Shown: positions 48,715 through 58,341, numbered from the stretch's first letter. The stretch is DNA of 59,583 bases from Psychrobacter sp. FME13 (GCF_014861395.1 NZ_RRYV01000006.1:1-59583), one strand, 5' to 3'. The notes: generated by a model from the sequence alone, not told the origin. Made by a program: numbers and translations.

Positions 48715-50442
48715 TTATCTCGCATTCATTATGTTCGGACTAGAGCCCACAGAAGGTGCTATTAAGCGAAAACAGGTTTTTTTATGTTCAGGAATATAAA
48801 GTAAGCGAGTCTGGTTGGCTTCACAAAATGCTTGTGATAAGTACAACCCTAAGCCAGTACCTTTTTGATCTGTGGTGAAAAAAGGATTGAATAAGTGCTC
48901 GAGACTTTCAGAGCTCACACCATCACCATTGTCTAAAACATCGATTATAACATCGTTGTCGGCACAATAAATTTCAATTTCCACATAAGCATGAGAGTGG
49001 GCATAGCTACTGTAGCGTAAGCCATTGTTTATTAAATTGATTAAGACTTGTTCCAATTGGTGAGTATCAAATGATATCGTGGGCTGTGCGTTTACTCGTA
49101 AAAAAACATCATGTTTTGAAAAGTAGTTTTCCAAAAATGTTGGCATCCATTCAGCCAGTACGATTGACTGCTGATTTGCTGCTTGCTGGCGAGACAGCTT
49201 TAAGACATCTTCGATAATGCGATTTACCCGTTTGGTTTGTGAAAATATCATTTTATAAAGCTCGTAATTATTATCGATATCATCATCTGCTGCGTTTTTT
49301 TCCTCAGTTTCTGTTACGTCTTCCATTAATAGCTGACTGGCTTGAGAAATAGCTGCTAACGGGTTTCTTATTTCATGGGCGATACTGGCCGTTAATTGCC
49401 CTAAAGAAGCCAGTTTTAATTGTTGAGCACTGGCTTGCTCACGGCGTAAATCTTCTAGCATGATGAGTTTGCTATCATCTTTTAAGGGAACGATTTGCAC
49501 ACGTAATTTACCGAATATAGAGGCATTTGCTACTGCTGGTAAATCATAAGTAAAAGTGCATGATTGGCCTTCTACTACTGACAAGCAGGCTTTTAATAAC
49601 TGTGCATGCTGCTTACTGAGTTGTTGCTCAAAATTGGTTAAGAGCTCAGTATGATTGTTGTTGCGTGCGTGGCTAGCTTCACTGGACGGGTTAGGTAATG
49701 GTACTGATACTGACAAATTGTATGAAAGACTCAGTAATTGATGGGCCGCAAGGTTAGCTAGGACAACACGCTGCTTATCAATGACGATGACACCATTCGC
49801 CATCTGTGCGATTACTTCTTGATTGATGACATTCAATCGTTCTACTTCTTTTGCTTGTCCCGCTGCTACTTTTTCAAGTTGCATCAGGCGCTGCGAAATA
49901 GACCAACTTAAAAAGCCAACGGCCAAAAAGCTGACAGACATGAGTAGAGCATTACCTAAGTTTGCCAAATTTATACTATTGGCAATGGCATAAAAAAACT
50001 GCTGATAAATAACAAAAATAATTGCAAGTAGGGTAACAATGAATGCTTGTGAGGCATTGAGCAGCATAAAGCTCGCTGCAACCACTACCATATATAGCAT
50101 GGTGAGCTGTAAGTCAGGAGCGCCAGCTGTATAAAGTAATAAACTCAATATCACAACATCTAATACCAAACCAAAAGCGAGTTGGCGTTGCATTTTTTTA
50201 TGTACTACATAAAACAGTCCAAGTAAGATTAGACTCAGTAGAATATAAAAGCTAAGGGCAGTTTGTTGCAAAAAGCTTGGCAGAGAGACATTATCATTAG
50301 CCTGAGCTGTGACATATCCCATCAACATAAAAAATGTACTAAGGACAAAGCGATAACTGCTATAGATGAGCCCTAGCTTTCGTAGCTGTGTTTGTGGAAG
50401 GGTATCATCGTGATGTAAATAATGAGTAATAGCAGGCTTCAT
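48715..50442 (-). CDS. pilS: Sensor histidine kinase (PilS type)
   Basis: Inner-membrane kinase of 575 residues. Six hydrophobic segments lie in the first ~185 residues, with almost no periplasmic domain (the PilS pattern). A PAS-like region follows (about 205-330), then the HisKA box TASIAHEIRNPLAAISQASQLL (His356). The ATPase has LINNGLRYS (N box), DVLDNGDGVS (G1) and TDQKGTGLGLYLS (G2). It is upstream of the PilR-type regulator by 209 bp on the same strand. The partner assignment follows from this pairing. Confidence 0.86.
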   Translation of the reverse strand: MKPAITHYLHHDDTLPQTQLRKLGLIYSSYRFVLSTFFMLMGYVTAQANDNVSLPSFLQQTALSFYILLSLILLGLFYVVHKKMQRQLAFGLVLDVVILSLLLYTAGAPDLQLTMLYMVVVAASFMLLNASQAFIVTLLAIIFVIYQQFFYAIANSINLANLGNALLMSVSFLAVGFLSWSISQRLMQLEKVAAGQAKEVERLNVINQEVIAQMANGVIVIDKQRVVLANLAAHQLLSLSYNLSVSVPLPNPSSEASHARNNNHTELLTNFEQQLSKQHAQLLKACLSVVEGQSCTFTYDLPAVANASIFGKLRVQIVPLKDDSKLIMLEDLRREQASAQQLKLASLGQLTASIAHEIRNPLAAISQASQLLMEDVTETEEKNAADDDIDNNYELYKMIFSQTKRVNRIIEDVLKLSRQQAANQQSIVLAEWMPTFLENYFSKHDVFLRVNAQPTISFDTHQLEQVLINLINNGLRYSSYAHSHAYVEIEIYCADNDVIIDVLDNGDGVSSESLEHLFNPFFTTDQKGTGLGLYLSQAFCEANQTRLLYIPEHKKTCFRLIAPSVGSSPNIMNAR

Positions 50443-50472
50443 AAATAGACCGTGGTTGAGAAAGAGTGACTA

Positions 50473-50530
50473 GGGCGTGTCCTCATTTTCAGCCTGTTTA
50501 GATTTTTATGTTCAGACTGAGGACACGATC
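50473..50530. mobile_element. 58-bp mini element, MITE copy C
   Basis: Ends GGGCGTGTCCTCA and TGAGGACACGATC match the termini of copies A and B and are flanked by TA on both sides, but the internal ~110 bp are missing. It lies between the PilS-type and GacA-type genes. Confidence 0.65.
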
Positions 50531-50538
50531 TAAGTAGT

Positions 50539-51174
50539 TTACGGCTGAATCAAGCCGTGACGAATGGCCAGATGCGTCAATTTAACATCACTGTCAACGC
50601 CGACTTTTTCATAAATGCGATAGCGATAAGTATTGATGGTTTTGACACTGACAAATAGTTGATCAGCTATTTGTTGAGGGCTTTGGCAGTTAACCACCAT
50701 CATGGCTACCTGCTTTTCACGATCACTTAATAAGTCAAAGGGTGAGTTGGCATTATCTGATAATAAAACATCAGCCAATTGTTCCGCGACATCTTGGCTA
50801 AAATAACGACCACCTTGATAAATCTTTTTGATAGCTCGTATCATTTCATCAAGTGGCGTGCCTTTGGTAATATAACCATTGACGCCCGCTTTTATGAGCA
50901 TCGATGGGTAGGGCTGTGCTGACATACTACTGACGGCTAATATCTTGATACCCATATCCAGTTGAATCAACCGCTTAGTTGCTTCGAGCCCACCGATATT
51001 AGGCATATTAACATCCAGCAACACCACATCAGGGCGCAGTTTTTTGGCCAGTTTAATAGCCATATCACCGCTGTCTGCTTCGCCGACCACTTCGATATCG
51101 ACACTATCTGATAGCATACGACTGATACCCATTCTTACCAAATCATGATCATCAACTACCAATACTTTAATCAT
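50539..51174 (-). CDS. gacA: Response regulator, GacA/UvrY type (NarL/LuxR family)
   Basis: A 211-residue two-domain regulator. Receiver with acidic pocket VVDDHD and Asp54 (VLLDVNMPNIGG), and conserved KAGVNGYITKGTPLDEMIRAI. The C-terminal LuxR-type HTH (about 145-205) has LSDREKQVAMMVVN and QIADQLFVSVKTINTYRYRIYEKVG. It closely resembles GacA/UvrY, which drives small-RNA control of CsrA/RsmA. Neither a GacS/BarA kinase nor uvrC is next to it. Followed by MITE copy C. Confidence 0.86.
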   Translation of the reverse strand: MIKVLVVDDHDLVRMGISRMLSDSVDIEVVGEADSGDMAIKLAKKLRPDVVLLDVNMPNIGGLEATKRLIQLDMGIKILAVSSMSAQPYPSMLIKAGVNGYITKGTPLDEMIRAIKKIYQGGRYFSQDVAEQLADVLLSDNANSPFDLLSDREKQVAMMVVNCQSPQQIADQLFVSVKTINTYRYRIYEKVGVDSDVKLTHLAIRHGLIQP

Positions 51175-51587
51175 AACGATACTCTTTATTATTCGTGAGA
51201 ATGAAGGTTTTGACTGATGCTAAATGACAAGTAGATTCCAGACATCTGAGTCATCTAAAGGTTGTGGTATTTAAAATATTATTATCTAATATATAGCGTG
51301 TTGAACATACCCTATATTGAATATGGATGATAGCCACATTCAAAATGAATGCATGTTTCTAAAACGTAAATCAATGTTTCTACAATATAAGTTGGTTGTA
51401 GAGAAATTTGAATTCGGTAAAAATAAACCGTTAAATCAGTTTGATGCATTAAACTTAAATGCAAACCATGATACACTAAAAATACAAAAACTCTATACGA
51501 GTACTTACAAACACATCTATAAAGGCTACGTACGTTCTTGGCGCCAGACAGTGTATAACTGACGTGATAACGACAGCAGGGGGCATA
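51175..51587. other. 413-bp divergent intergenic region, no gene accepted
   Basis: AT-rich region between the GacA-type gene and the PBP7-like gene. An 81-codon open frame (51317-51562) has no ribosome-binding site and resembles nothing. Promoters for both flanking genes should lie here, but no convincing box pair was found. Confidence 0.4.
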
Positions 51588-52637
51588 ATGAGACAACTAC
51601 CATTAACCAAACAGCAACTAATCGCTGCTATGATTTCATTGAGTTTGGGCAGTGCATCACAAGCGGCACTTACGATTAATGGTAGCACTGATACTGGTTC
51701 TAGTGCTCGCATGAGTTGGGGCGGTGCTGATAGCCTGTCTGAAGCGCGTAATATCATGTACAAATCCAACAGCTCCACTATCACAAAAACTGATAATGGT
51801 TCTGGTGCCACTTTCGCTAGTAATAACAACAGTTACAATACCACTTACAGTGGTAAGTTTGGCAGTAGCGACATGCTGCCAATCAGTACTGATTCGCGCA
51901 GTGTCGCGGTAATCGATGCTGAAACTGGTGAATCTATTTATGAAAAAAATGCTGATGCTGCGCGCCCGATGGCCAGTATCACAAAAATTATGACCGCGAT
52001 GGTTGTATTAGATGCAGGCCTTGACATGCGTGAAGAAATTACGCTTGATGCAGAAGATTTTGTTGGTCCAAAGCGTGCTAGCTCTCGCTTGAAAGCTGGT
52101 GATCGTTTGAATCGTGCTGAAATGCTATTAATGGCATTGATGAAATCAGAAAATCCAGCAGCGAAAAGTCTAGCGCGTAATTATCCAGGTGGCTATAGCG
52201 CCTTTATTCGTGCTATGAATCGTAAAGCTCAAGATTTGGGTATGACTACCGCTTTCTTTGGCGATCCAACGGGTCTTGATAAGCGCAATGTCGCTTCATC
52301 AAAAGATCTCGTAAAAATGGTACGTGCCGCTGGTAATTACGATGTCATTCGTCGTTTCTCCACCACTAAGAGCTACGATTTCTTTGTCTCAAACTATTCA
52401 AGTGGTAACCGTACCTATAAAGCCAACAACACTAGTAGTTTGGTGCGTGATGGTAGTTACCCAATTGGTATCTCAAAAACAGGATTCATTAATGAAGCAG
52501 GTCGTTGTGTCGTGATGGAAACTCGCGTAAACAACCGTCCAGCGATTATTGTTATCTTAGGTGCGAACAGTTCAGCCACACGTTGGGGTGATGCCAAAAA
52601 TATTCTCAACAGTTTAGCGACACGTCGTACAGTGTAA
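51588..52637 (+). CDS. pbpG: D-alanyl-D-alanine endopeptidase/carboxypeptidase (PBP7/DacA-like, S11 family)
   Basis: Periplasmic low-molecular-weight penicillin-binding protein, 349 residues. AGGGGG precedes the ATG at 51588. Signal peptide LIAAMISLSLGSASQA with cleavage near residue 27. A Ser/Asn/Thr-rich segment follows (about 30-95). S11 motifs: RPMASITKIMTAMVV (Ser130, Lys133), SENPAAKSLARN (187-189) and GISKTGFINEAG (297-299). It lacks the C-terminal beta domain and amphipathic anchor of DacA, which favours a PBP7-type endopeptidase. Single gene with terminator. Confidence 0.9.
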   Translation: MRQLPLTKQQLIAAMISLSLGSASQAALTINGSTDTGSSARMSWGGADSLSEARNIMYKSNSSTITKTDNGSGATFASNNNSYNTTYSGKFGSSDMLPISTDSRSVAVIDAETGESIYEKNADAARPMASITKIMTAMVVLDAGLDMREEITLDAEDFVGPKRASSRLKAGDRLNRAEMLLMALMKSENPAAKSLARNYPGGYSAFIRAMNRKAQDLGMTTAFFGDPTGLDKRNVASSKDLVKMVRAAGNYDVIRRFSTTKSYDFFVSNYSSGNRTYKANNTSSLVRDGSYPIGISKTGFINEAGRCVVMETRVNNRPAIIVILGANSSATRWGDAKNILNSLATRRTV

Positions 52638-52658
52638 GCTTATTGTTTTGATACTTAT

Positions 52659-52691
52659 AAAAAGGCTGTTATGTGATATAACAGCTTTTTT
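52659..52691 (+). terminator. Terminator of the PBP7-like gene
   Basis: Stem AAGGCTGTTAT / ATAACAGCTTT with a short loop and six T residues, about 20 bp after the stop. Confidence 0.85.
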
Positions 52692-52718
52692 ATTGTGTGG
52701 AAATTACGGACGTATTAT

Positions 52719-53387
52719 ATGATTCAGTTATCAAATATTTTACAGCCTCAGTTGTATTTGCTGACCAACGATGACGAGTTTGAGATTCTCTATCAAAAGT
52801 TAGAAGCAGCACTGGCAACAGGATTAATTGCGCTACTACAAATCCGCCGTAAGAGAACACTTTCTCTACCTGATGGTGCCTCAGAGTTGTATAAAGAGGC
52901 GAAGCAAATAGTCGATTTGGCCAGTACGTATAACGTACCCGTTGTTATTAACGATGATATTGGTTTGGCAGCAAAGCTTGGCGTTGGTGTACATTTGGGT
53001 CAAAAAGATGGCAGTATTAGCGATGCCAAAAAATATCTATCATCAAATCAAATCATTGGCCGTACGTGTCACTGTGAGTCGGAATTAGTGGCAGAGGCAA
53101 AAAAAGATGGCGCGAGTTATGCTGCGATGGGCGCAGTCTTTACGTCTATGACCAAACCAAATGCCGATATTGTATCGCATGAGCAGATTGTTTCAGGTTG
53201 TCAGCAAGGTATAGATATGTGTGTGATAGGTGGTCTAACGGCTGAAAATGTCTCGAATTTAGCAGGATTACCGATTAAGTATGTCGCGGTAGTAGGCGAT
53301 ATTATGGATTTACCCATCCCAGAAATAGCAAATCGCTGTCGTGAGTGGCAGCAGGCGTTTTCTGAGTGGGGACCACCTGCTTTATAA
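52719..53387 (+). CDS. thiE: Thiamine phosphate synthase-like protein (ThiE/TenI fold)
   Basis: A TIM-barrel protein of 222 residues of the TMP synthase/TenI superfamily. Visible blocks: LIALLQIRRK (the Gln-x-Arg-x-Lys diphosphate region), VVINDDIGLAAKLGVGVHLGQKDG, IIGRTCHCESELVAEAKKDGASYAAMGAVFTSMTKP and VIGGLTAENV. These correspond to the ThiE active-site strands. The Ser-containing GxSxH loop is changed to GRTCH, so a TenI-like or divergent activity is possible. The ATG at 52719 follows ACGGA. It converges on the DksA-like gene with a 28-bp gap. No other thi genes are nearby. Confidence 0.82.
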   Translation: MIQLSNILQPQLYLLTNDDEFEILYQKLEAALATGLIALLQIRRKRTLSLPDGASELYKEAKQIVDLASTYNVPVVINDDIGLAAKLGVGVHLGQKDGSISDAKKYLSSNQIIGRTCHCESELVAEAKKDGASYAAMGAVFTSMTKPNADIVSHEQIVSGCQQGIDMCVIGGLTAENVSNLAGLPIKYVAVVGDIMDLPIPEIANRCREWQQAFSEWGPPAL

Positions 53388-53415
53388 TTTATTCGTCAGA
53401 AATAGCAGTAAATAG

Positions 53416-53745
53416 TTATTCAGCATGCTCCATACATAATGTAGCGTAGGGTAGTGCTTCTAAGCGTTTTTCTTCGATTTGCTTGTCACACACCTCACAT
53501 TCACCATAAGTGTTGTTTTCGATGCGATTGAGAGCATTTTCGACATAGCTTAAGTTTTGGCGCGCTTCGTCCATAAGGTTTTTGCGCATACCGTTTTGAC
53601 GATAAGAAATCGCTTGGTCGTCCCAATGCTCATTGAGATCATCTTGTGGGTTTTGAATATGATCTTCTATTTTGCCAATTCTAATTTCATATTCGTCTTT
53701 AAGTTTCAACAGATTTTGTTTGGCAGTGTTTAGATTAATACTCAT
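53416..53745 (-). CDS. DksA/TraR-type zinc-finger protein, short form
   Basis: A 109-residue protein: coiled-coil-rich N-terminus (about 5-78) and C-terminal zinc finger GECEVCDKQIEEKRLEALPYATLCMEH. The ligands read Cys83, Cys86, Cys104 and His107 in place of the fourth cysteine of classical DksA. The KRLEALPYATLC line is typical of the family. DksA-type proteins bind the RNA polymerase secondary channel; the shorter relatives (YbiI/TraR-like) may act without ppGpp. The N-terminal coiled coil lacks an obvious DxxDxA tip. AGGAG precedes the ATG. Single gene. Confidence 0.82.
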   Translation of the reverse strand: MSINLNTAKQNLLKLKDEYEIRIGKIEDHIQNPQDDLNEHWDDQAISYRQNGMRKNLMDEARQNLSYVENALNRIENNTYGECEVCDKQIEEKRLEALPYATLCMEHAE

Positions 53746-54215
53746 TGTATTCTCCTAATAATTATATTTTCCTAATGATTGTAGTCATGCTGGCCTATAT
53801 CCGTAAGCCTTTTTTTATTGATTGTAGTAATGCGAATTGTCTTATGGTAAAGGACAGGTTTTTCAGAAACCACCACAGAATGTTAAGGTTTCTTATTCCA
53901 CTACATTCTCATGTTAAGTTTTTAATTAATATGTTGGTTATGAGCTGTTGATATAAACTGGTAGAATACATCGCCATCGACTTTGGTTCGTTAAATCACA
54001 TTACTACTATAAATGAGCCAAAACACGGTGCGGAATATAGAAAATCTTTGTCATATAACTACAAAGATATCTTTTATCCAGTCAAAAATTAGAAATAAAT
54101 AAAATGATTGAGGATACACATCCAGGAAATGATGGTGAGTAATTCTTTTTATAGCAACATTTAGCAATAACAGTAAGCTTAAATTAACCAACAGATTGAT
54201 GCATAGGAGCAGTTC
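53746..54215. other. 470-bp divergent intergenic region upstream of pgk
   Basis: AT-rich, no hairpin or conserved RNA recognised. A 68-codon frame (53745-53951) has no ribosome-binding site and biased, non-coding-like composition. AGGAG lies just before pgk. Confidence 0.4.
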
Positions 54216-55418
54216 ATGAATTTTTTGCGTATGAGTGAGTTGAACTTAACGGATAAAGTGGTATTAATTCGAGAAGATCTAAACGTACCTATTAAAAACA
54301 ATAAAGTCACGAGTGATGCTCGCTTGCAAGCAAGTTTGCCTACTATTCAGATGGCATTAGAAAAAGGCGCTGCCGTTATCGTTTGTTCACATTTGGGACG
54401 CCCGACTGAAGGTAATCTAGAAGCAATATATTCATTAGCACCTGTTGCTGATTATTTGAGCGATAAGCTAGCGGTGTCAGTGAGTCTCAATCGTGAGTAT
54501 TTGACTGAAGGAGCACCTATCAAAGCTGGTGAAGTCGTACTATTAGAGAATATGCGTTTTAATGAAGGTGAAAAGAAAAACGATGCTTCTTTGGCAAAAA
54601 AATATGCCGACTTATGCGATGTATTTGTGATGGATGCTTTTGGTACGGCACATCGTGCGCAAGCATCAACAGAAGGTGTCACTCAAGCCATGCGTCAAGC
54701 AGGAAAAACAGTCTGTGCAGGTCCTCTATTGGCTGCTGAGCTTGATGCTTTGAGCTTAGCACTTGAAACACCAGCACAGCCAATGCTTGCAATTGTTGGT
54801 GGCTCGAAAGTATCAACAAAATTAGAAGTCTTACATAGCTTGGCTGAAATATGTACACAGATTATCGTTGGTGGCGGTATCGCCAATACTTTTTTAGCAG
54901 CGCAAGGTCATAGTGTTGGTGCTTCACTATATGAAGCAGACTTGGTGGATACTGCCCGTGATATTATGAATAAAACGGAAATTTTATTGCCTGATTATGT
55001 CATTGTTGCTGATAAAAATGACATTGATTTTGACGATTTTACAGGTTCATTGCAAAAAGCGACTGCCACTGTTAAGTCTATTGATGCGATTGGCGAAGAT
55101 GACATGATCTTAGACATCGCGCCAGAAAGCGCAAAACAATTGGCTGAGGCCATTCTCAATGCAAAGACTATTTTATGGAATGGTCCAGTAGGTGTGTTTG
55201 AAGTAGATGCTTTTGGTCAAGGTACTCAAATATTGGCAGATGCTGTCAAAAATAGCCAGGGCTTCTCCATTGCTGGTGGCGGTGATACTTTAGCAGCAAT
55301 TGATAAATATCAAGTTGCTGATGGTGTTAGCTATATGTCAACAGGAGGTGGTGCATTCCTGGAGTTTGTAGAAGGCAAGGTTCTTCCTGCAGTTGCTGCG
55401 CTACAAATTAGCGCTTAA
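54216..55418 (+). CDS. pgk: Phosphoglycerate kinase
   Basis: Glycolytic kinase of 400 residues transferring phosphate from 1,3-bisphosphoglycerate to ADP. N-domain [22 protein letters not shown] and [10 protein letters not shown] (substrate site). Hinge and C-domain [15 protein letters not shown] and [12 protein letters not shown]-terminal [12 protein letters not shown] and [16 protein letters not shown]. Complete. AGGAG precedes the ATG. In this region pgk and fba are separated by a small lipoprotein gene. Confidence 0.98.
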   Translation: MNFLRMSELNLTDKVVLIREDLNVPIKNNKVTSDARLQASLPTIQMALEKGAAVIVCSHLGRPTEGNLEAIYSLAPVADYLSDKLAVSVSLNREYLTEGAPIKAGEVVLLENMRFNEGEKKNDASLAKKYADLCDVFVMDAFGTAHRAQASTEGVTQAMRQAGKTVCAGPLLAAELDALSLALETPAQPMLAIVGGSKVSTKLEVLHSLAEICTQIIVGGGIANTFLAAQGHSVGASLYEADLVDTARDIMNKTEILLPDYVIVADKNDIDFDDFTGSLQKATATVKSIDAIGEDDMILDIAPESAKQLAEAILNAKTILWNGPVGVFEVDAFGQGTQILADAVKNSQGFSIAGGGDTLAAIDKYQVADGVSYMSTGGGAFLEFVEGKVLPAVAALQISA

Positions 55419-55673
55419 TTTATTAACATTAATTAACATTTTTGAAACATTATTGGTACAATTTAAAACAAGTATTAAAAGTAAGCTATGCAAGCTAATA
55501 TGTCAGCTATGATTTTTGTTTGTTGATTTTGGATAGAAAACAGGCATAACTACTGATTATTAAGTAGCTATTATTTGTATATATACTGAAAATTGTTATT
55601 GCATGTCTTATTTGCACTCTATAAAATAGCGCAACCATGTATATTGACATGTTTTATTTATGAGAGGTTTATT

Positions 55674-56039
55674 ATGTTAAAACGTCATTTGTTACTTGCT
55701 AGCGTACTTGCTGGTACTTTTGCAGTTACTGCATGTAGTCAACAAACAGAAGAAAACGCTGAAGCGGCTACTGAGTCTGCTGCTGATGATATCGCTGCAG
55801 AAACTGAAGCAACTGCTGCTGAAGCTGAAACTGCTGCTCAAGATGCTGGTACTGAAGTTGCCGAAGGCGCTGAAACTGCTGGTGCTGCTGCAACAGAAGC
55901 ACTAGAAGACACTGGCAATGCTATCACTGAAGGTGCTAGTACTGTTGTTGAAGGCGCTGCTACTGCTGTTGCTGACGGTGCTGACGCTGTTGCTGACGGT
56001 GCAGAAGATGTTGCTGTTGATGCAGAACAACAGTACTAA
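55674..56039 (+). CDS. Small Ala/Glu-rich lipoprotein
   Basis: A 121-residue predicted lipoprotein. Signal peptide LKRHLLLASVLAGTFAVTAC with lipobox VTAC (Cys21). The mature part is almost only Ala, Glu, Asp, Thr, Gly and Val in quasi-repeats (e.g. EATAAEAETAAQDAGTEVAEG and ADGADAVADGAEDVAV), strongly acidic and likely helical. AGAGG precedes the ATG at 55674; the open frame upstream to 55593 has no support. It lies between pgk and fba and is followed by a terminator. No enzymatic domain. An envelope-associated or stress-related structural role is only a guess. Confidence 0.8.
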   Translation: MLKRHLLLASVLAGTFAVTACSQQTEENAEAATESAADDIAAETEATAAEAETAAQDAGTEVAEGAETAGAAATEALEDTGNAITEGASTVVEGAATAVADGADAVADGAEDVAVDAEQQY

Positions 56040-56138
56040 GCAATGTAATGACTGGTTTGTTGATCTTCTACTGATTGATAGGTAATCCATTAAATCAGTT
56101 ATGGACATATTTGTTTATTATAAGCTCTCAAAATACTA

Positions 56139-56169
56139 GAAAAGCCTTGGTGATTGCCAAGGCTTTTTG
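56139..56169 (+). terminator. Terminator of the Ala/Glu-rich lipoprotein gene
   Basis: Stem AAAGCCTTGG / CCAAGGCTTT with loop TGATTG and five T residues. Confidence 0.88.
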
Positions 56170-56178
56170 CATTGCCTC

Positions 56179-56324
56179 TGACTTGTCTTCAATACATTCT
56201 AAACGTTAAATGGGTTGAGAATAGCTAAAACACTGCCAAATGGTCTCAAGTCGCTGATTGATATCCTGGTATTATCTGCATTATTTCCCTCATTTAATGA
56301 CTGTTTTTTAAATGAGTATGAACT
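56179..56324. mobile_element. Decayed MITE, copy D
   Basis: Internal blocks of copies A and B recur here with many substitutions: TTAAATGGGTTGAGAATAGC, ACTGCCAAATGG, GGTATTATCTGCATTATTT and TTTTTTAAATGAG. Both terminal inverted repeats have degenerated (about TTGTCTTCAAT on the left, ATGAGTATGAACT on the right). It lies in the intergenic region before fba. Confidence 0.6.
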
Positions 56325-56593
56325 TAGATTTTGTTGGTTAAGTTACAACATTGGTTTTATAAAAAGATAGTTCGATAAATAGTGATGCAACTGCTACGAA
56401 GACATCGCAAATTTTGCTATAATCACCGCGTATTAATTACCCCTGAAATGATTAACTGTTTTGCAGATTGACAGTGCTGTCACTGTTATTAAGCAAGGTT
56501 TTTTGCTGTTTATTCTAAAGCCCTATTTCAAAAGCTGTCATTTTAAGAGTTATTTTCAAAAACACTATTCAACCTTTAATTAGAGAGCGCTTT

Positions 56594-57631
56594 ATGGCCT
56601 TAATTTCTTTACGTCAACTTTTAGACCATGCCGCTGAACACAGCTATGGTGTTCCTGCCTTTAACGTCAATAATCTAGAGCAGATGCGTGCAATCATGAT
56701 GGCTGCAGATGCTTGTGACTCACCTGTGATTGTACAAGCCAGTGCTGGCGCACGTAAATATGCAGGGTCTGCGTTTTTGCGTCATCTAATTATTGCTGCA
56801 ATCGAAGAATGGCCGCATATTCCAGTAGTTATGCACCAAGATCATGGTATGTCAGCGGCTATCTGCCAACGCTCAATCCAGCTTGGCTTTTCTTCAGTGA
56901 TGATGGATGGCTCGCTTGGTGAAGATGGCAAAACGCCAATGGATTACGACTATAATGCCAACGTTACTCGCGAAGTTGTGAAAATGTCACATGCTTGCGG
57001 CGTGTCTGTAGAAGGTGAAATTGGTTGCTTGGGTAGTCTTGAGACTGGCATGGCAGGTGAGGAAGATGGCTCTGGCGCAGAAGGTGTGCTAGACCATGAG
57101 CAGCTATTGACCAGTGCTGACGAAGCTGAGCAGTTTGTTAAAGATACCAACGTCGATGCTCTTGCTATTGCCATTGGTACTAGTCATGGCGCTTATAAAT
57201 TTACGCGTCCACCTACAGGTGACATCCTGTCTATTGAACGTGTTAAAGAGATTCATGCCCGTATTCCGAACACGCATTTGGTTATGCATGGCTCGTCATC
57301 AGTACCGCAAGAATGGCTAAAAGTCATCAATGAAAATGGCGGTAATATTGGTGAGACTTATGGTGTACCTGTTGAGCAAATCGTTGAAGCGATTAAGCAT
57401 GGTGTACGTAAAGTGAATATTGATACAGATTTACGTTTGGCATCGACGGGCGCTATCCGTCAGTTTCTTGCAGAAAATCCTAGCGAGTTTGATCCACGTA
57501 AATACTTCAAAGCCTCTATGGTTGCGATGTCAGATGTCTGTACCAACCGTTTTGAAGCCTTCGGTTCGGCTGGTCAGGCACATAAGATTCGTCCGTTAAG
57601 CCTTGAGGCTATGGTCGATTTTTATAAATAG
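56594..57631 (+). CDS. fba: Fructose-1,6-bisphosphate aldolase, class II (Calvin-cycle subtype)
   Basis: Zinc-dependent aldolase of 345 residues. Metal and catalytic residues lie in [11 protein letters not shown] (Asp83, His84) and VEGEIGCLG, with GTSHGAYKF and VMHGSSSVP further on. [20 protein letters not shown] closes the barrel. Length and the [12 protein letters not shown] line fit the longer CbbA/Fba type rather than E. coli FbaA. Preceded by 554 bp of non-coding sequence including the lipoprotein terminator and MITE copy D, so it has its own promoter. Confidence 0.96.
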   Translation: MALISLRQLLDHAAEHSYGVPAFNVNNLEQMRAIMMAADACDSPVIVQASAGARKYAGSAFLRHLIIAAIEEWPHIPVVMHQDHGMSAAICQRSIQLGFSSVMMDGSLGEDGKTPMDYDYNANVTREVVKMSHACGVSVEGEIGCLGSLETGMAGEEDGSGAEGVLDHEQLLTSADEAEQFVKDTNVDALAIAIGTSHGAYKFTRPPTGDILSIERVKEIHARIPNTHLVMHGSSSVPQEWLKVINENGGNIGETYGVPVEQIVEAIKHGVRKVNIDTDLRLASTGAIRQFLAENPSEFDPRKYFKASMVAMSDVCTNRFEAFGSAGQAHKIRPLSLEAMVDFYK

Positions 57632-57717
57632 TTTATTAGGCGTTAAAATCGTGGTTAGATGGCCATAGAGTAGAATCTTTGCCTTCATTGGTTGTGATAG
57701 GATAAGAGGTGGTAGAT

Positions 57718-58341
57718 ATGATTGGACTTATTACTGGACAGGTGCAGTATTTGATGGCACCAACTGCCTGTATCATGACTGCTTCTGGTGTTGGCTATGA
57801 TATTGAGTTGCCGCTGCCTTCCTTTTGTCAATTACATCTTAATGAGCAGGCGAGTATTTGGACGCATTTTCATGTGCGTGAAGATGCACAGTTACTCTAT
57901 GGGTTTATCGATCGAAAAGAACGTGATGTCTTTCGCCAATTGATTAAGATCAATGGGGTTGGGGCAAAAATGGCATTGGCAATGTTATCTGCGATGTCAG
58001 CCGCTGAGCTCAAGATGCATGTCGAGCAAGAGTCAGAAACCGCATTGACTCGCATACCAGGTATCGGTAAAAAAACAGCGCAACGTTTATTGATTGAGCT
58101 AAAAGACAAATTAAAAAATATCGAAGTTGATAACAGTAATTTAGAGTTTGCGATTGAGCCTGCCGCTATGTCTGACGAAGGTAATATCATTGCTGAAGTC
58201 GAGGGGGCATTGATAAGTTTGGGCTATAAAGAAAAAGAAGCTCAGCAAGCGATCAAAGCCGCTAAGAGTAATGGTGACACATTTACAGACACGCAAGGAT
58301 TATTAAAAGCGACATTGCAGCAGCTATCAACGTTTAAATAA
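57718..58341 (+). CDS. ruvA: Holliday junction DNA helicase subunit RuvA
   Basis: Tetrameric junction-binding protein of 207 residues. N-terminal OB domain MIGLITGQV...GVGYDIELPL, then two helix-hairpin-helix motifs (LIKINGVGAKMALAMLS and LTRIPGIGKKTAQRLLIELKDKL). The C-terminal RuvB-binding domain is ALISLGYKEKEAQQAIKAA. AGAGG precedes the ATG at 57718; a GTG nine bases earlier is an alternative. The acidic pin and HhH residues appear normal. Confidence 0.97.
   Translation: MIGLITGQVQYLMAPTACIMTASGVGYDIELPLPSFCQLHLNEQASIWTHFHVREDAQLLYGFIDRKERDVFRQLIKINGVGAKMALAMLSAMSAAELKMHVEQESETALTRIPGIGKKTAQRLLIELKDKLKNIEVDNSNLEFAIEPAAMSDEGNIIAEVEGALISLGYKEKEAQQAIKAAKSNGDTFTDTQGLLKATLQQLSTFK

Noticed and set aside
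51317..51562. 81-codon frame upstream of the PBP7-like gene
   Set aside because: No Shine-Dalgarno sequence, no recognisable motif, AT-rich composition like the surrounding non-coding DNA.
53745..53951. 68-codon frame upstream of pgk
   Set aside because: No ribosome-binding site; hydrophobic residues appear to reflect T-rich non-coding sequence.
55593..55673. N-terminal extension of the Ala/Glu-rich lipoprotein
   Set aside because: The extension would bury the lipoprotein signal; AGAGG before the ATG at 55674 defines the start.
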